Source: UBA2965 sp036526135 (lineage in GTDB: Bacteria; Pseudomonadota; Gammaproteobacteria; Pseudomonadales; Azotimanducaceae). From it: a DNA stretch of 55,721 bases. Within the stretch, counting starts at the first letter, position 1. Each line of letters begins with the position of its first letter. This document shows positions 44,482 to 52,800 of the stretch, one piece after another. The notes beneath the pieces were generated by a model that was not told the DNA's origin, did no database searches, and worked only from the letters and a program-made list of their open reading frames with translations. The translations under genes were made by a program, and so were the position numbers. The stretch spans positions 1 to 55,721 of the forward strand of contig DATCZA010000038.1 of assembly GCA_036526135.1 (NCBI GenBank), written 5' to 3'.

Positions 44482-45030
44482 CTACGGTGTTGGACGCGGC
44501 CCCCCGAGCGCACGATGCTCCCCCGAAACCTGAACCAGATTCATGTCGTGTATCTGCCACCCCACGCCCGGCGTGAACCGAACTTCGTCCATGTAGGTTC
44601 CGATGAACAGCCACAGATTCTCCTCACCCGCATGCCACGCCTGCAGGTAGCTGGTCATCGACGCCCGGCCGGACGTGATCGTCCCGCCCGCATCCTGCGT
44701 CAGCTCGTGGATGTCCACGATCTGCGTGCCGATCAGGTGCTGCGTTGCCACATAGCTCTCCAGAGCGGTGTTGGCCACTTCCGCCCAGGCATCAGGCCCC
44801 GTCGCCTCGAACGGCTGGGTGGTGGCGCCCGACGTCCTAATGTAGGCGTCAGCCGTGAAAATCCGGTGATAAATCTTGGTGCCTTCAGCGATTGACTCCG
44901 GCGTGTTCTCACCAAGCAGGTCGGTTGCCTTGGCATACCAGCGCCTCAAGTACTCGATGTCCTGCCGCGCAGCCGCCATCGTCTCGCTGGACACCCCGAG
45001 CGTCGGGACGGTCTGAGCCGTTTCCGCCAT
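44482..45030 (-). CDS. SnoaL/NTF2-like domain protein
   Basis: A 182-residue protein with a cone-shaped NTF2-like fold: YLRRWYAKATDLLG, IYHRIFTADAYIRTSG, DAWAEVANTALESYVATQHLIGTQIVDI and a final pair of strands (VRFTPGVGWQIHDMNLVQ). Such domains serve as small hydrolases, isomerases or dehydratases, or as binding proteins in steroid and polyketide pathways. The frame opens at ATG 45048, but GGGAGGA lies six bases before the ATG at 45030, which I prefer. The 71-bp gap to the TonB receptor and the shared strand suggest one transcript. Confidence 0.78.
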   Translation of the reverse strand: MAETAQTVPTLGVSSETMAAARQDIEYLRRWYAKATDLLGENTPESIAEGTKIYHRIFTADAYIRTSGATTQPFEATGPDAWAEVANTALESYVATQHLIGTQIVDIHELTQDAGGTITSGRASMTSYLQAWHAGEENLWLFIGTYMDEVRFTPGVGWQIHDMNLVQVSGEHRALGGPRPTP

Positions 45031-45103
45031 CACACTTCCTCCCATCAACGTAGCCGCGACAATAGCGCGAACGCCCGCAACTTGGCTAGCAACGACATCG
45101 CCT

Positions 45104-45589
45104 TCAACTTCGCCCTCCCGACCAGGCGTCCAGGTAGAACTCGTGCGCCGTATCCTTGATTTCCTGAATCTCGATGACGTTGCCGTCCGGATCGCGTCCG
45201 TAGGTTGCGCGAATCGGACCGCCTTCGAAATCGGGGGGCGGGCAGTTGAACTTGACCCCGGCCGCTTTGAGGCGCTCGTACTCCGAATCGATGTCGGTGA
45301 CGTCGATTGCGAAATGGGTATAGCCGTGATCGCAAACCGGTCTCGCAGGATCTCCCGGTCGGGGCTCGGGCGTCTGATACTCGAAGAACTCCAGATAGGC
45401 GTTGCCCAGCTTCAGCATGGCCTGACGGCAGGACGAGTCTTTCAAGCCGACGATCCCGTCGATGAGCTGGGAACCCTTTTCCCAACCCCCCTCATAGACC
45501 TGCTCTGCCCCCATGACGTCACAGTAGAAACGAACGATCCTGTCCAGATCTGGGGTCGACACGGCGACGTGGTGAATGCCTCGAATCAA
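45104..45589 (-). CDS. VOC-family protein (glyoxalase/dioxygenase fold)
   Basis: A 161-residue vicinal-oxygen-chelate protein with two beta-alpha-beta-beta-beta modules. The first starts IRGIHHVAVSTPDLDRIVRFYCDVMG and has an acidic ligand candidate in YLEFFEY; the second contains GYTHFAIDVTDIDSEYERLKAAG and ends RDPDGNVIEIQEI with a candidate Glu. The His/Glu pattern would hold one divalent metal. Relatives include methylmalonyl-CoA epimerase, glyoxalase I and ring-cleavage dioxygenases; the sequence does not decide. AAGGGGAT precedes the start. It is divergent from the enoyl-CoA hydratase gene and may open the long minus-strand unit that reaches the hydantoinase genes. Confidence 0.85.
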   Translation of the reverse strand: MIRGIHHVAVSTPDLDRIVRFYCDVMGAEQVYEGGWEKGSQLIDGIVGLKDSSCRQAMLKLGNAYLEFFEYQTPEPRPGDPARPVCDHGYTHFAIDVTDIDSEYERLKAAGVKFNCPPPDFEGGPIRATYGRDPDGNVIEIQEIKDTAHEFYLDAWSGGRS

Positions 45590-45682
45590 TTTTCATCCCC
45601 TTCAAGTCGAGATTCACGGACATTAACATTGAAAGGCGAGGTCGGAGAACATCCGCACCGGCCTATCAGCAGGGAGTCGAGC

Positions 45683-46489
45683 ATGGCCACACGACACTAC
45701 GACACCATCGAGGTCGAAAGCGAAGGCCAGGTCGACTGGCTGACGCTGAACCGGCCGGAGTCTCTGAACGCCATAAACACGCCCATGGTGACTGAGCTGC
45801 GGGATTATTTCGGCGGTCTTCAGGAGAACGCCGACACTCGTATCGTGGTGATGCGGGGCGCCGGGCGCGCCTTCTGCGCCGGGCTGGACATCAAGCAGGC
45901 CAGATCCGGCGAGCATGACAACCCCTTCGGGGCCGGCATGGGCTTCCAGGGTTACCTGGCCGAGGTCTACATCCGAATGCGCCGCTGCCCCCAGCCCATC
46001 ATCTCGCTGATCCAGGGGCCGGCCTGCGGCGGCGGCTTTGCTTTCGTGCTGGCCTCTGACATCCGCATCGCCGGCGAGAGCGCACGCATGAACGCCGCCT
46101 TCATTCGCATCGGCCTTTCGGCCTGCGACATGGGCGTGAGCTACTTTCTGCCACGACTCGTCGGCACCTCGGTGGCCTCAGAGTTGATGCTGACCGGCCG
46201 GTTCATCCACGCTGCAAGGGCGCTGGCCACGGGGCTGGTATCCGAGGTGGTCCCCGACGCGGAGCTCGTGGACGCGGCCAGGCCGTACATCGACGAGATG
46301 CTGACCACATCACCCATGGGCCTGCGCCTGACCAAGGAGGGCCTCAACATGGCGGTGGATGCAGCCAGCCTGGAAGCCGCCATGGCCATAGAGAACCGTA
46401 ACCAGGTGCTCTGCTCGAAGACCAGCGACGCCAGGGAAGGTATGCAGGCATTTCTGGAGAAACGGGCGCCTGAGTACACCGGCGCTTAG
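45683..46489 (+). CDS. Enoyl-CoA hydratase/isomerase family protein
   Basis: A 268-residue crotonase-fold protein starting at ATG 45683, with AGGGAG six bases upstream. Oxyanion-hole segments are FCAGLDIKQ and GPACGGGFAF. The position of the first catalytic glutamate of classical hydratases is not acidic (NAAFIRIGLSACDMG), and an aspartate lies in ACDMG, so the reaction may be isomerisation, dehydration of an unusual substrate or another crotonase chemistry. It belongs to the plus-strand group with a sulfotransferase (4 bp later) and an SDR. Its role in an acyl-CoA pathway is clear by fold only. Confidence 0.88.
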   Translation: MATRHYDTIEVESEGQVDWLTLNRPESLNAINTPMVTELRDYFGGLQENADTRIVVMRGAGRAFCAGLDIKQARSGEHDNPFGAGMGFQGYLAEVYIRMRRCPQPIISLIQGPACGGGFAFVLASDIRIAGESARMNAAFIRIGLSACDMGVSYFLPRLVGTSVASELMLTGRFIHAARALATGLVSEVVPDAELVDAARPYIDEMLTTSPMGLRLTKEGLNMAVDAASLEAAMAIENRNQVLCSKTSDAREGMQAFLEKRAPEYTGA

Positions 46490-46493
46490 GCGG

Positions 46494-47117
46494 GTGGCTC
46501 TGTCTGTCATCGGCGCCGGTTACGGCCGGACGGGAACCCTGTCGCTGAAAGCCGCTTTGGAACAGCTCGGGTACCTGAAGTGCCACCACATGATCGAGGT
46601 GCTGCAAAGCCCGGCGCAGATTGAGGGCTGGATGGCCGCGGCGCGCGGCGAGCGGGTCAATTGGGACGAGCTCTTCGCCGGCTACCTGGCCAGCGTCGAC
46701 TGGCCCTCCTGCCACTTCTACCGGGAGCTCGCCGACTACTACCCGCAGGCCAAGGTGGTGCTGACCGTGCGCGACCCCCATGCATGGTACGAGAGCATGA
46801 ACGCGACGACGCTACGGGTCATTCGTCGTTCGATGGCCGAGCACCCGGACCGCCCCAGCCTGGGCACCGAGCTGGTTGTGAAAGGCGCTTTCGGCGGAAA
46901 CATCGACAGCGCCGCCCACGCCGTCGAGATCTTCGAAGCCCACACCGCCGAGGTGATGGCCAACATTCCCTCCGAGCGGCTGCTGGTGTTCGACGTCCGC
47001 GAAGGATGGGAGCCACTGTGCAACTTTCTGCAGCGCGACGTGCCCGCCGCTGCCTTCCCACGGGTCAATTCCCGGGAAGAGTTCGACGGCATTTTCTTCG
47101 GCAATCGCGCCGATTGA
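46494..47117 (+). CDS. Sulfotransferase family protein
   Basis: A 207-residue P-loop protein of the short bacterial sulfotransferase group. The 5'-phosphosulfate loop for PAPS is GYGRTGTLSLKAAL at 9-22, and the 3'-phosphate contacts are expected in VVLTVRDPHAWYESMN. It starts at a GTG four bases after the preceding stop, so it is co-transcribed with the enoyl-CoA hydratase gene. The usual role is transfer of sulfate from PAPS to a hydroxyl group; what it sulfates in this catabolic setting is unknown. Confidence 0.85.
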   Translation: MALSVIGAGYGRTGTLSLKAALEQLGYLKCHHMIEVLQSPAQIEGWMAAARGERVNWDELFAGYLASVDWPSCHFYRELADYYPQAKVVLTVRDPHAWYESMNATTLRVIRRSMAEHPDRPSLGTELVVKGAFGGNIDSAAHAVEIFEAHTAEVMANIPSERLLVFDVREGWEPLCNFLQRDVPAAAFPRVNSREEFDGIFFGNRAD

Positions 47118-47136
47118 CTGCAACCGAGGTATGAAA

Positions 47137-47973
47137 ATGGAATCGTTGAGCGAAAAAATCGTCCTGGTCACCGGCGGCGCCCAGGGTATCGGCAAAGGCC
47201 TGGCGCGCGCCTGCCTGCAACGCGGTGCGAGCGTGGTGATCACGAACCTGGACTCCGAGATCGCGGCGACGACGGTAGCGGAGCTGTCCGAGCACGGCCC
47301 CATTCGGGCCATTCGCTGCGATGCCACCGACCGAAATGCCGTGGATGCCCTCTTCGACGACGTCTGGGCCACCGAGGGCCCCGTCGACCTGGCGTTCTGC
47401 AACGCCGGCGCAGGGGGCATGGGCCAGATTCTCGAGACCCCCATGGCGGACGTGCACCACCAGTTCTCCACCAATCTCTACTCGGCCATTCACCTGGCGC
47501 AGAGCTACATCCCACGCCTGGTCGAGGCGAACCGCGCCGGCCACGTCATGTTCACCGGGTCGGAGAACTCCCTCGTCCTGCCGCGGGCCAATGCGGATCT
47601 GGCCATGGGTATATATGGAGGGACCAAGCACGCCCTGCTGGCCGTCGCGGAATGGCTTCGCTACGAGTTGAGGGACACGGCCGTCACCGTCAGCCTGCTC
47701 ATGCCGGGGCCGGTGCTGACCGAACGGCTCGCGGCCACCTTCGACGCCCTGGCCGACGACCCGGACAACCCGGAGATCCGGGGCCGGTTTCCCGAGCACG
47801 TGGAGCGCACCCTGCGGGAGCGTTTCATCTCAACCGAGAGATGCGCGGAGATCGCTTTGCGCGGCCTCGCTCAGGGACTCTTCTTCATCCCGACCCAGGC
47901 GTACATTCGAGAGGACGTGGACGCACGCTACCGCGAGCTCACTGCCGCGTTCGACGCCCTGGATCTGTCCTGA
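47137..47973 (+). CDS. Short-chain dehydrogenase/reductase
   Basis: NAD(P)-dependent oxidoreductase of 278 residues. The cofactor motif is TGGAQGIGKGLA, NAGAG follows at the central strand, and the catalytic serine/tyrosine/lysine are in GSENS and YGGTKHALL (YxxxK). ATG 47131 directly abuts GAGGT; ATG 47137 has it seven bases upstream and is the likelier start. It is third in the enoyl-CoA hydratase-sulfotransferase-SDR group and convergent with the Rieske partner gene. Steroid- or fatty-acyl-type alcohol oxidation is possible; not resolved by sequence. Confidence 0.9.
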   Translation: MESLSEKIVLVTGGAQGIGKGLARACLQRGASVVITNLDSEIAATTVAELSEHGPIRAIRCDATDRNAVDALFDDVWATEGPVDLAFCNAGAGGMGQILETPMADVHHQFSTNLYSAIHLAQSYIPRLVEANRAGHVMFTGSENSLVLPRANADLAMGIYGGTKHALLAVAEWLRYELRDTAVTVSLLMPGPVLTERLAATFDALADDPDNPEIRGRFPEHVERTLRERFISTERCAEIALRGLAQGLFFIPTQAYIREDVDARYRELTAAFDALDLS

Positions 47974-48036
47974 TCCGCCCTCTTCTCACCCGCCATGCGC
48001 CTGCGCCACGGGGCGCGGCGGCGATTGCTCCGGCGG

Positions 48037-48258
48037 TCAGGTCTTGTCCGAGGTAACGTGCCAGTCCGACTCCCCGGGGCTGGCCGGCACGTTGGACACC
48101 CAGACACACATCTGCGGATCGGCCTCGCGGATCTCCCCGGAGACCCATCGTCCGTCAGGCCGGAAAACACCCTGGCGATCGCCTTGCGTGACCAGGATGT
48201 TACCTTCGTCGTTCATCCGGTAGATGGCACCGGTGAACGGGTGCTCGATGATGGTCAC
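48037..48258 (-). CDS. 73-aa protein coupled to the Rieske oxygenase
   Basis: Unknown small protein, translated from GTG 48258, which overlaps the Rieske stop codon (GTGA). The sequence is beta-rich and soluble: TIIEHPFTGAIYRMNDEG, ILVTQGDRQGVFRPDGRW, VSGEIREADPQMCVWVSN. A longer frame exists from 48276 but would run inside the oxygenase gene. The tight coupling suggests a subunit or chaperone of the oxygenase, or an assembly factor; I know no function. Too short for many gene finders. Confidence 0.7.
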   Translation of the reverse strand: MTIIEHPFTGAIYRMNDEGNILVTQGDRQGVFRPDGRWVSGEIREADPQMCVWVSNVPASPGESDWHVTSDKT

Positions 48259-49616
48259 TCGCCGTCCTCCACCCACTCGGTGAGCTTATGGTGCAGCCAG
48301 CGCACCTTGGACTCCTGGTAGTTCGCAAGGGTGATGCCGGGCTTGTAGGTCGCCTCGAGGCCCTGCTGCACCTTGGGCATGTTGAACGCGTCCTGATCGA
48401 AGACCCGGCCGAGAAAGCCGAGCGCCGATGACCAGGGCTCGTCTTCGGCCAGCCAGCGGATCTTCGCCGGAGGCGGTCGTTCTCCCTGGAACGGGGCGAG
48501 CATGATGCACTCCATGATGGCCGACCTGTGGTCGTTGCCGTTCGGCCGAAAGCGATAGACGATGCGGTTGAACGCGCCCCACGGGTGAAAGTTGGGAAAC
48601 ACCGTGTAGTCCAGGTTGTCTACCAGCTCCGCATCGCAGTACTCGTCTACCCTGTCGCCTGCGTCCGGACGCAAGGTCTCCCGAGCCATGGCCGCGCTCC
48701 AGGCCCTCGGCGACATACCTTCCGGCAGCTCCGGGACGGGCTGGCCTTCCGGGATATCGAGCATGGCGCGCACCACGTCGCCGTCGGTCAGGTCATACTC
48801 GAGCAAGGGGCTGGGAGTCAGGGAGGGCGTGATGACGCGGGCGCAGTTCTCCCAGACGTCCACCTGGCTGTTGATGTCGCCCAGGCTCCTCAAGATCTGC
48901 GGATGCGTTCCGTTGACGTGGTATGCCTCGCAGAAAGCTTCCTGGGCGATCTTCCAGTTAGCCGGCATGATCTTGGCCACGTGGGCCTGCTTGTAAAGGC
49001 TGCCCAGGTCCCAGCGCTCGAACTGGCTGGCCATGTCGCTGATGAAATCCTCGAACGGCGCGCATTGCTGGTCCGGGTTGATGAAGACGAAACCGGCCCA
49101 GACCGCCGTCGGTATCTCCGGCAGGCCGAACTGATCGTCATCGATGTGGGGAAAGTCCCATTTCGCGGGAACGTCCTTGAGCGACCCATCCAGATGCCAG
49201 GCGAAGCCGTGAAACGGGCAGCGCAGTTCCGAGGCATGGCCATCGAACTCCTTGAGCATGCGCCCCCGGTGCAGGCAGGCATTGGGATACGTCCTGATGG
49301 CGCCGCTTTCCGTCCGGACCACGAGAAACGACATTCCTGCGATGTCGTAACGATAGTGATCGCCGGGGTCGGGAATGTCTTCCTCCCGACAAGCGAACTG
49401 CCACACGCGCTTCCACAGCCGCTCCACCTCACGGTCATGCCACTCTTTGGAGATATATCGCTCGATTGAGATGTCGGCATCGCCGAAATCCTTCGGCGAC
49501 TGCAGCCTCAGCACGTCGGGAACCGGGTGGGTATCCTGATCGAGCAGCTGCTGATATGTGAGGCCCGGCGAGCGGACCATGTTGTCCGGATCCAGATCTT
49601 TGACGGCTTCGGCCAT
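48255..49616 (-). CDS. Rieske non-haem iron oxygenase, large subunit
   Basis: Ring-hydroxylating-type oxygenase alpha subunit, 453 residues. The Rieske [2Fe-2S] centre has Cys114-x-His116 (NACLHRGRM) and Cys133-x-x-His136 (LRCPFHGFAW). The mononuclear iron site is NWKIAQEAFCEAYHVNGTH with His233 and His238, and the bridging acidic residue at Glu230. No beta subunit, ferredoxin or reductase gene lies in the window, so electron-transfer partners are encoded elsewhere. The next gene downstream is a 73-aa protein. Relatives hydroxylate aromatics, steroids and other substrates; cannot be refined. Confidence 0.93.
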   Translation of the reverse strand: MAEAVKDLDPDNMVRSPGLTYQQLLDQDTHPVPDVLRLQSPKDFGDADISIERYISKEWHDREVERLWKRVWQFACREEDIPDPGDHYRYDIAGMSFLVVRTESGAIRTYPNACLHRGRMLKEFDGHASELRCPFHGFAWHLDGSLKDVPAKWDFPHIDDDQFGLPEIPTAVWAGFVFINPDQQCAPFEDFISDMASQFERWDLGSLYKQAHVAKIMPANWKIAQEAFCEAYHVNGTHPQILRSLGDINSQVDVWENCARVITPSLTPSPLLEYDLTDGDVVRAMLDIPEGQPVPELPEGMSPRAWSAAMARETLRPDAGDRVDEYCDAELVDNLDYTVFPNFHPWGAFNRIVYRFRPNGNDHRSAIMECIMLAPFQGERPPPAKIRWLAEDEPWSSALGFLGRVFDQDAFNMPKVQQGLEATYKPGITLANYQESKVRWLHHKLTEWVEDGE

Positions 49617-49710
49617 TGCGTTTCCCCACGAAGAGTAAGCGATCGGGCGATGCGCATCGCCCTCGCGTTACAGATTCGCCGTGCTCACCACGAGTGTCAA
49701 GGCGCTCCCG

Positions 49711-52700
49711 TCAGCCTCCTGCCTGGCCGGCCAGGACACCCGGAGAGGCTTGCTGCGCGGAGGAAAGCTGACGCCTGAAAGCGATGCGGTAGAACACCGG
49801 CACGGCCACCAACGTCAACAACGTAGCAAACGTAAGCCCCCCCATGATGCAGACCGCCATCTCCCGGAAGAAGGCGTCGGCCAGCAACGGCGACATGCCC
49901 GCTATAGTGGTCCCGGCGGCGAGCATCACCGGCCGCAGCCGGCTCACGCTGGCCTCGACGATGGTCGTCAGGCTATGGGCGCCCTCCAGCATCCGCTTGT
50001 CGATCTCGTCCACGAGGACGATGCAGTTCTTGATCAGCATGCCGGACAGACTCAGAAAACCGAGGAACGCCGTGAACGTGAAGGTGAGATCGGTAACCAG
50101 CAGGCTGACGACGACCCCGCAGACGGTCATGGGGACGGTAAGCCAGATCACCAGGGGCTGTCGAAGCTTGCCGAACATGAGAATGCTGATGAACAGCATG
50201 AGGCCGAAGGTGAGCGGAATCTTGCTGGACAGCAGTCGCTTCGCGTCCTCGCTCGATTCGTGCTCACCGCCCCACTCCAGGATATATCCGGGCGGCAGCT
50301 CGATGGCTTCAACGCCGGGCCGTATGGAGTTGAACACCATGGTGGGGTTGTGTCCCGGCGGCGGGTTCGCCCGCGCCTGGATCGTTCGCTCACGGTCGCG
50401 TCGGTAAATCGTGTTGTTCTCCGCCACCAGCTCGAAGCTGGAGACGATCTGGCGCATGGGTATGTGGGCTTGCTGCGCGGGGCTCCACACGAGACGGTCC
50501 GACAGGGCTCCAACGTCCAGCCTCTCTTCGTGGGGCGCCCGGGCAATGATGGGCAGCAGCTTGTTTCCGTCCCGGAAGAGGCCGATCTCGACGCCCAGCG
50601 TGGCCAGCGCGAGCGCGCGGGAAACGTCCGTCCGGGAGACGCCCGCCACCCGCGCGCGATCCTCGTCGAAGCGCGGAACGATCTGCAGCTCCGGTTGCCG
50701 CCAGTCCGTCTTCCGTTCAACCAGGTCGTGGGCGAGGTATACCTCCAGCGCCTGCTCTGCCAAATGCCTGAGCACGTCCGGATCCGGGCCGGAGAACCGC
50801 GCTTCGATCTTCGAGGTCCCGCTGGAGGTGAACTCGCCGCGCCGTATCTGGATGTCGGCATCGAAAATCTGTTCTGCCACCGCCTGGCGGGCACGTCGAA
50901 TCACCGCGTCCATCAAGTTGACGTCGGTGATCCGCACCACCAGATGAGCGTACGCCGGATTTGGTTGCTCAGGGCGCACAATCGACGTAAAGCGGGATGG
51001 TCCCTTACCTATAAAAGCTGATATATCAGTAACTTCTGGATATGTTCTAAGTATCCTTTCGACGTTTTCAATACCGCCGGAAGTGGCATGAATGTCCGTT
51101 CCCTGAGGCAGGTAGTAGTCCACGTAGAACAGGGGCGCGTTGGTGCCGGGGAAGAAGCCCTGCTTGACGTACTGGAATCCCCAGATGCAGCCAAAGGTCA
51201 CCGCCAGGAGTACCAGCACCGCCAACCAGGCACGGCGCAGGCCGAAGCCGAGAAGGGCCCTGTACGGCGCGTACCCCCAGCCCGAGTAGAGCTCCTCCGG
51301 CCGAGCAGTTTCCCGGCCGACCAGGAGGTAGTTGCCCAGCAGAGGCACCACGGTTATCGCCAGCAGCCAGCTCAGCAGCAGCGAGATGGCAACCACCTCG
51401 AACAGGGAGCGCAGGTAGTAGCCGGACTTGTCGGGCGAGAGCCCGATGGGAGCGAAGGCGAGTATGCCGATGACGGTGGCGCCGAGCAGAGGAAACATGG
51501 TTCGACGGACCGACAGCGCAGCGGCTTCCTTGGGGGTAAAGCCCCGACGGACACCGATGACCATGCCCTCGGCGACCACGATGGCGTTGTCCACCAGCAT
51601 CCCCATGGCGATCATGAGCGCGCCCAGGGAGATGCGCTGCAGCTCGATGCCGAGAAACGACATGACGCAGATGGTGCCCATGACCGTGAGCAGCAGCACG
51701 CTACCCACCACCGTTCCCGCGCGCCATCCCATGAAGACGCAGAGCGCGAGCACCACCGTGACGACCGACAGCATCAGGTTGCGGCCAAACTCGTCGATGG
51801 CTTGGCTGACCACCACGTGCTGGCGGTATATGGGAATCACCTCCACCCCGAGGGGAAGATCGCCCAGCATCTGCTCCAGCCGGGCGTCCACCGCTTCGCC
51901 CACCTCGACCACGTTGCGCCCGTCCACCACGGAGACGCCGACGGTGAATACCCGGCGGCCGTTGTGGCGGATGATGTCCAGTGGAACCTCTACCGGTCCC
52001 CGGGAAATGTCTGCGATGTCGCCGAGCCGGATGATCTCCACGGAGCCCGGCCGGCCCACCCGCATGTCGCCGACGGCGGCCACGGAATCGAAGGCGAGTT
52101 CCGGCGCGATGCGGATTCGGCGTTGGCCGTAGGAAACGGATCCGGCTTCCACCACGCTGTTCTCCTGGGCGATGCTGCCGAACACCGCATCGACCGGAAG
52201 GCCGAGCCGGACCAGGCGCTCGTGATTCAGCTCCACGAAGATGGCCTCGCCAATCTCGCCGCTGGTCTGCACCTTGGCCACACCCGGGACGCGCTTGAGC
52301 GTGGTGCTGATCTGGCGGGACATGTCACGGATGTCGGCCGGGCTGTAGTCGGGCGCTGCGATGGCGTAGAGCAGGCCATAGACGTCACCGAAATCGTCTT
52401 CTACGAGCGGCAGCCCCGCACCCGGCGGCATGCGCTCGGCCGCCTCAACGACTCGGCGCCTGAGCTCGTCCCAGATCTGCGGCACGTCTCCCTCGCCGTA
52501 ATGCTCGAGCAGGTCTACCTGCACTTCCGACCGGCCGGGGACGGACTTCGAGATTATGTGGTCGATGTAGGGAAGCTCCAGCAGGGCTTCCTCGATGACG
52601 TCGGTGACCTCCTGCTCCACCTCCACTGCCGAGGCCCCGGGGTAGGACGTGATGATGTAGGCGGTCTTGATCGGGAAATTCGGATCTTCAAGCCTCCCAA

Positions 52701-52797
52701 CGGTCTCTATGCCGTAGAGGCCACCGAAGAAGCAGGCGGCCATGATCAACCAGGGGTAGAGCGGTCGTTCGATGGCCCATTGCGCGATGCGGCTCAT
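49711..52797 (-). CDS. RND-family efflux permease (HAE/AcrB-like)
   Basis: A 1028-residue inner-membrane pump with the 12-helix RND plan: N-terminal helix WLIMAACFFGG, the RLEDPNFPIKTAYIITSYPGASA docking-domain start, and the central helix IAMGMLVDNAIVVAEG with Asp403 of the proton relay (the second aspartate of AcrB is Asn404 here). C-terminal parts include PVMLAAGTTIAGMSPLLADAFF. It follows its adaptor gene by 3 bp. Codons at 50995-51072 are unusually AT-ending (separate entry). A TolC-type outer channel is not encoded next to it and may be shared. Confidence 0.94.
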   Translation of the reverse strand: MSRIAQWAIERPLYPWLIMAACFFGGLYGIETVGRLEDPNFPIKTAYIITSYPGASAVEVEQEVTDVIEEALLELPYIDHIISKSVPGRSEVQVDLLEHYGEGDVPQIWDELRRRVVEAAERMPPGAGLPLVEDDFGDVYGLLYAIAAPDYSPADIRDMSRQISTTLKRVPGVAKVQTSGEIGEAIFVELNHERLVRLGLPVDAVFGSIAQENSVVEAGSVSYGQRRIRIAPELAFDSVAAVGDMRVGRPGSVEIIRLGDIADISRGPVEVPLDIIRHNGRRVFTVGVSVVDGRNVVEVGEAVDARLEQMLGDLPLGVEVIPIYRQHVVVSQAIDEFGRNLMLSVVTVVLALCVFMGWRAGTVVGSVLLLTVMGTICVMSFLGIELQRISLGALMIAMGMLVDNAIVVAEGMVIGVRRGFTPKEAAALSVRRTMFPLLGATVIGILAFAPIGLSPDKSGYYLRSLFEVVAISLLLSWLLAITVVPLLGNYLLVGRETARPEELYSGWGYAPYRALLGFGLRRAWLAVLVLLAVTFGCIWGFQYVKQGFFPGTNAPLFYVDYYLPQGTDIHATSGGIENVERILRTYPEVTDISAFIGKGPSRFTSIVRPEQPNPAYAHLVVRITDVNLMDAVIRRARQAVAEQIFDADIQIRRGEFTSSGTSKIEARFSGPDPDVLRHLAEQALEVYLAHDLVERKTDWRQPELQIVPRFDEDRARVAGVSRTDVSRALALATLGVEIGLFRDGNKLLPIIARAPHEERLDVGALSDRLVWSPAQQAHIPMRQIVSSFELVAENNTIYRRDRERTIQARANPPPGHNPTMVFNSIRPGVEAIELPPGYILEWGGEHESSEDAKRLLSSKIPLTFGLMLFISILMFGKLRQPLVIWLTVPMTVCGVVVSLLVTDLTFTFTAFLGFLSLSGMLIKNCIVLVDEIDKRMLEGAHSLTTIVEASVSRLRPVMLAAGTTIAGMSPLLADAFFREMAVCIMGGLTFATLLTLVAVPVFYRIAFRRQLSSAQQASPGVLAGQAGG
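50995..51072 (-). other. Patch of AT-ending codons inside the RND permease gene
   Basis: Codons 575-601 (residues GGIENVERILRTYPEVTDIS and on to FIGKGPS) use A or T in the third position in 22 of 27 cases, including ATA three times, AGG, AGA, CTT, CCA and TCA, in a gene that otherwise strongly prefers G/C-ending codons. The patch contains a perfect 12-bp palindrome CTGATATATCAG at 51018-51029. The encoded residues still fit the RND family. Confidence 0.8.
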
Positions 52798-52800
52798 GAT

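Noticed and set aside
49711..52797. Loss of proton relay because Asp404 is Asn
   Set aside because: Many RND pumps outside the AcrB subgroup carry a single aspartate at this place, so this is not evidence of inactivity.
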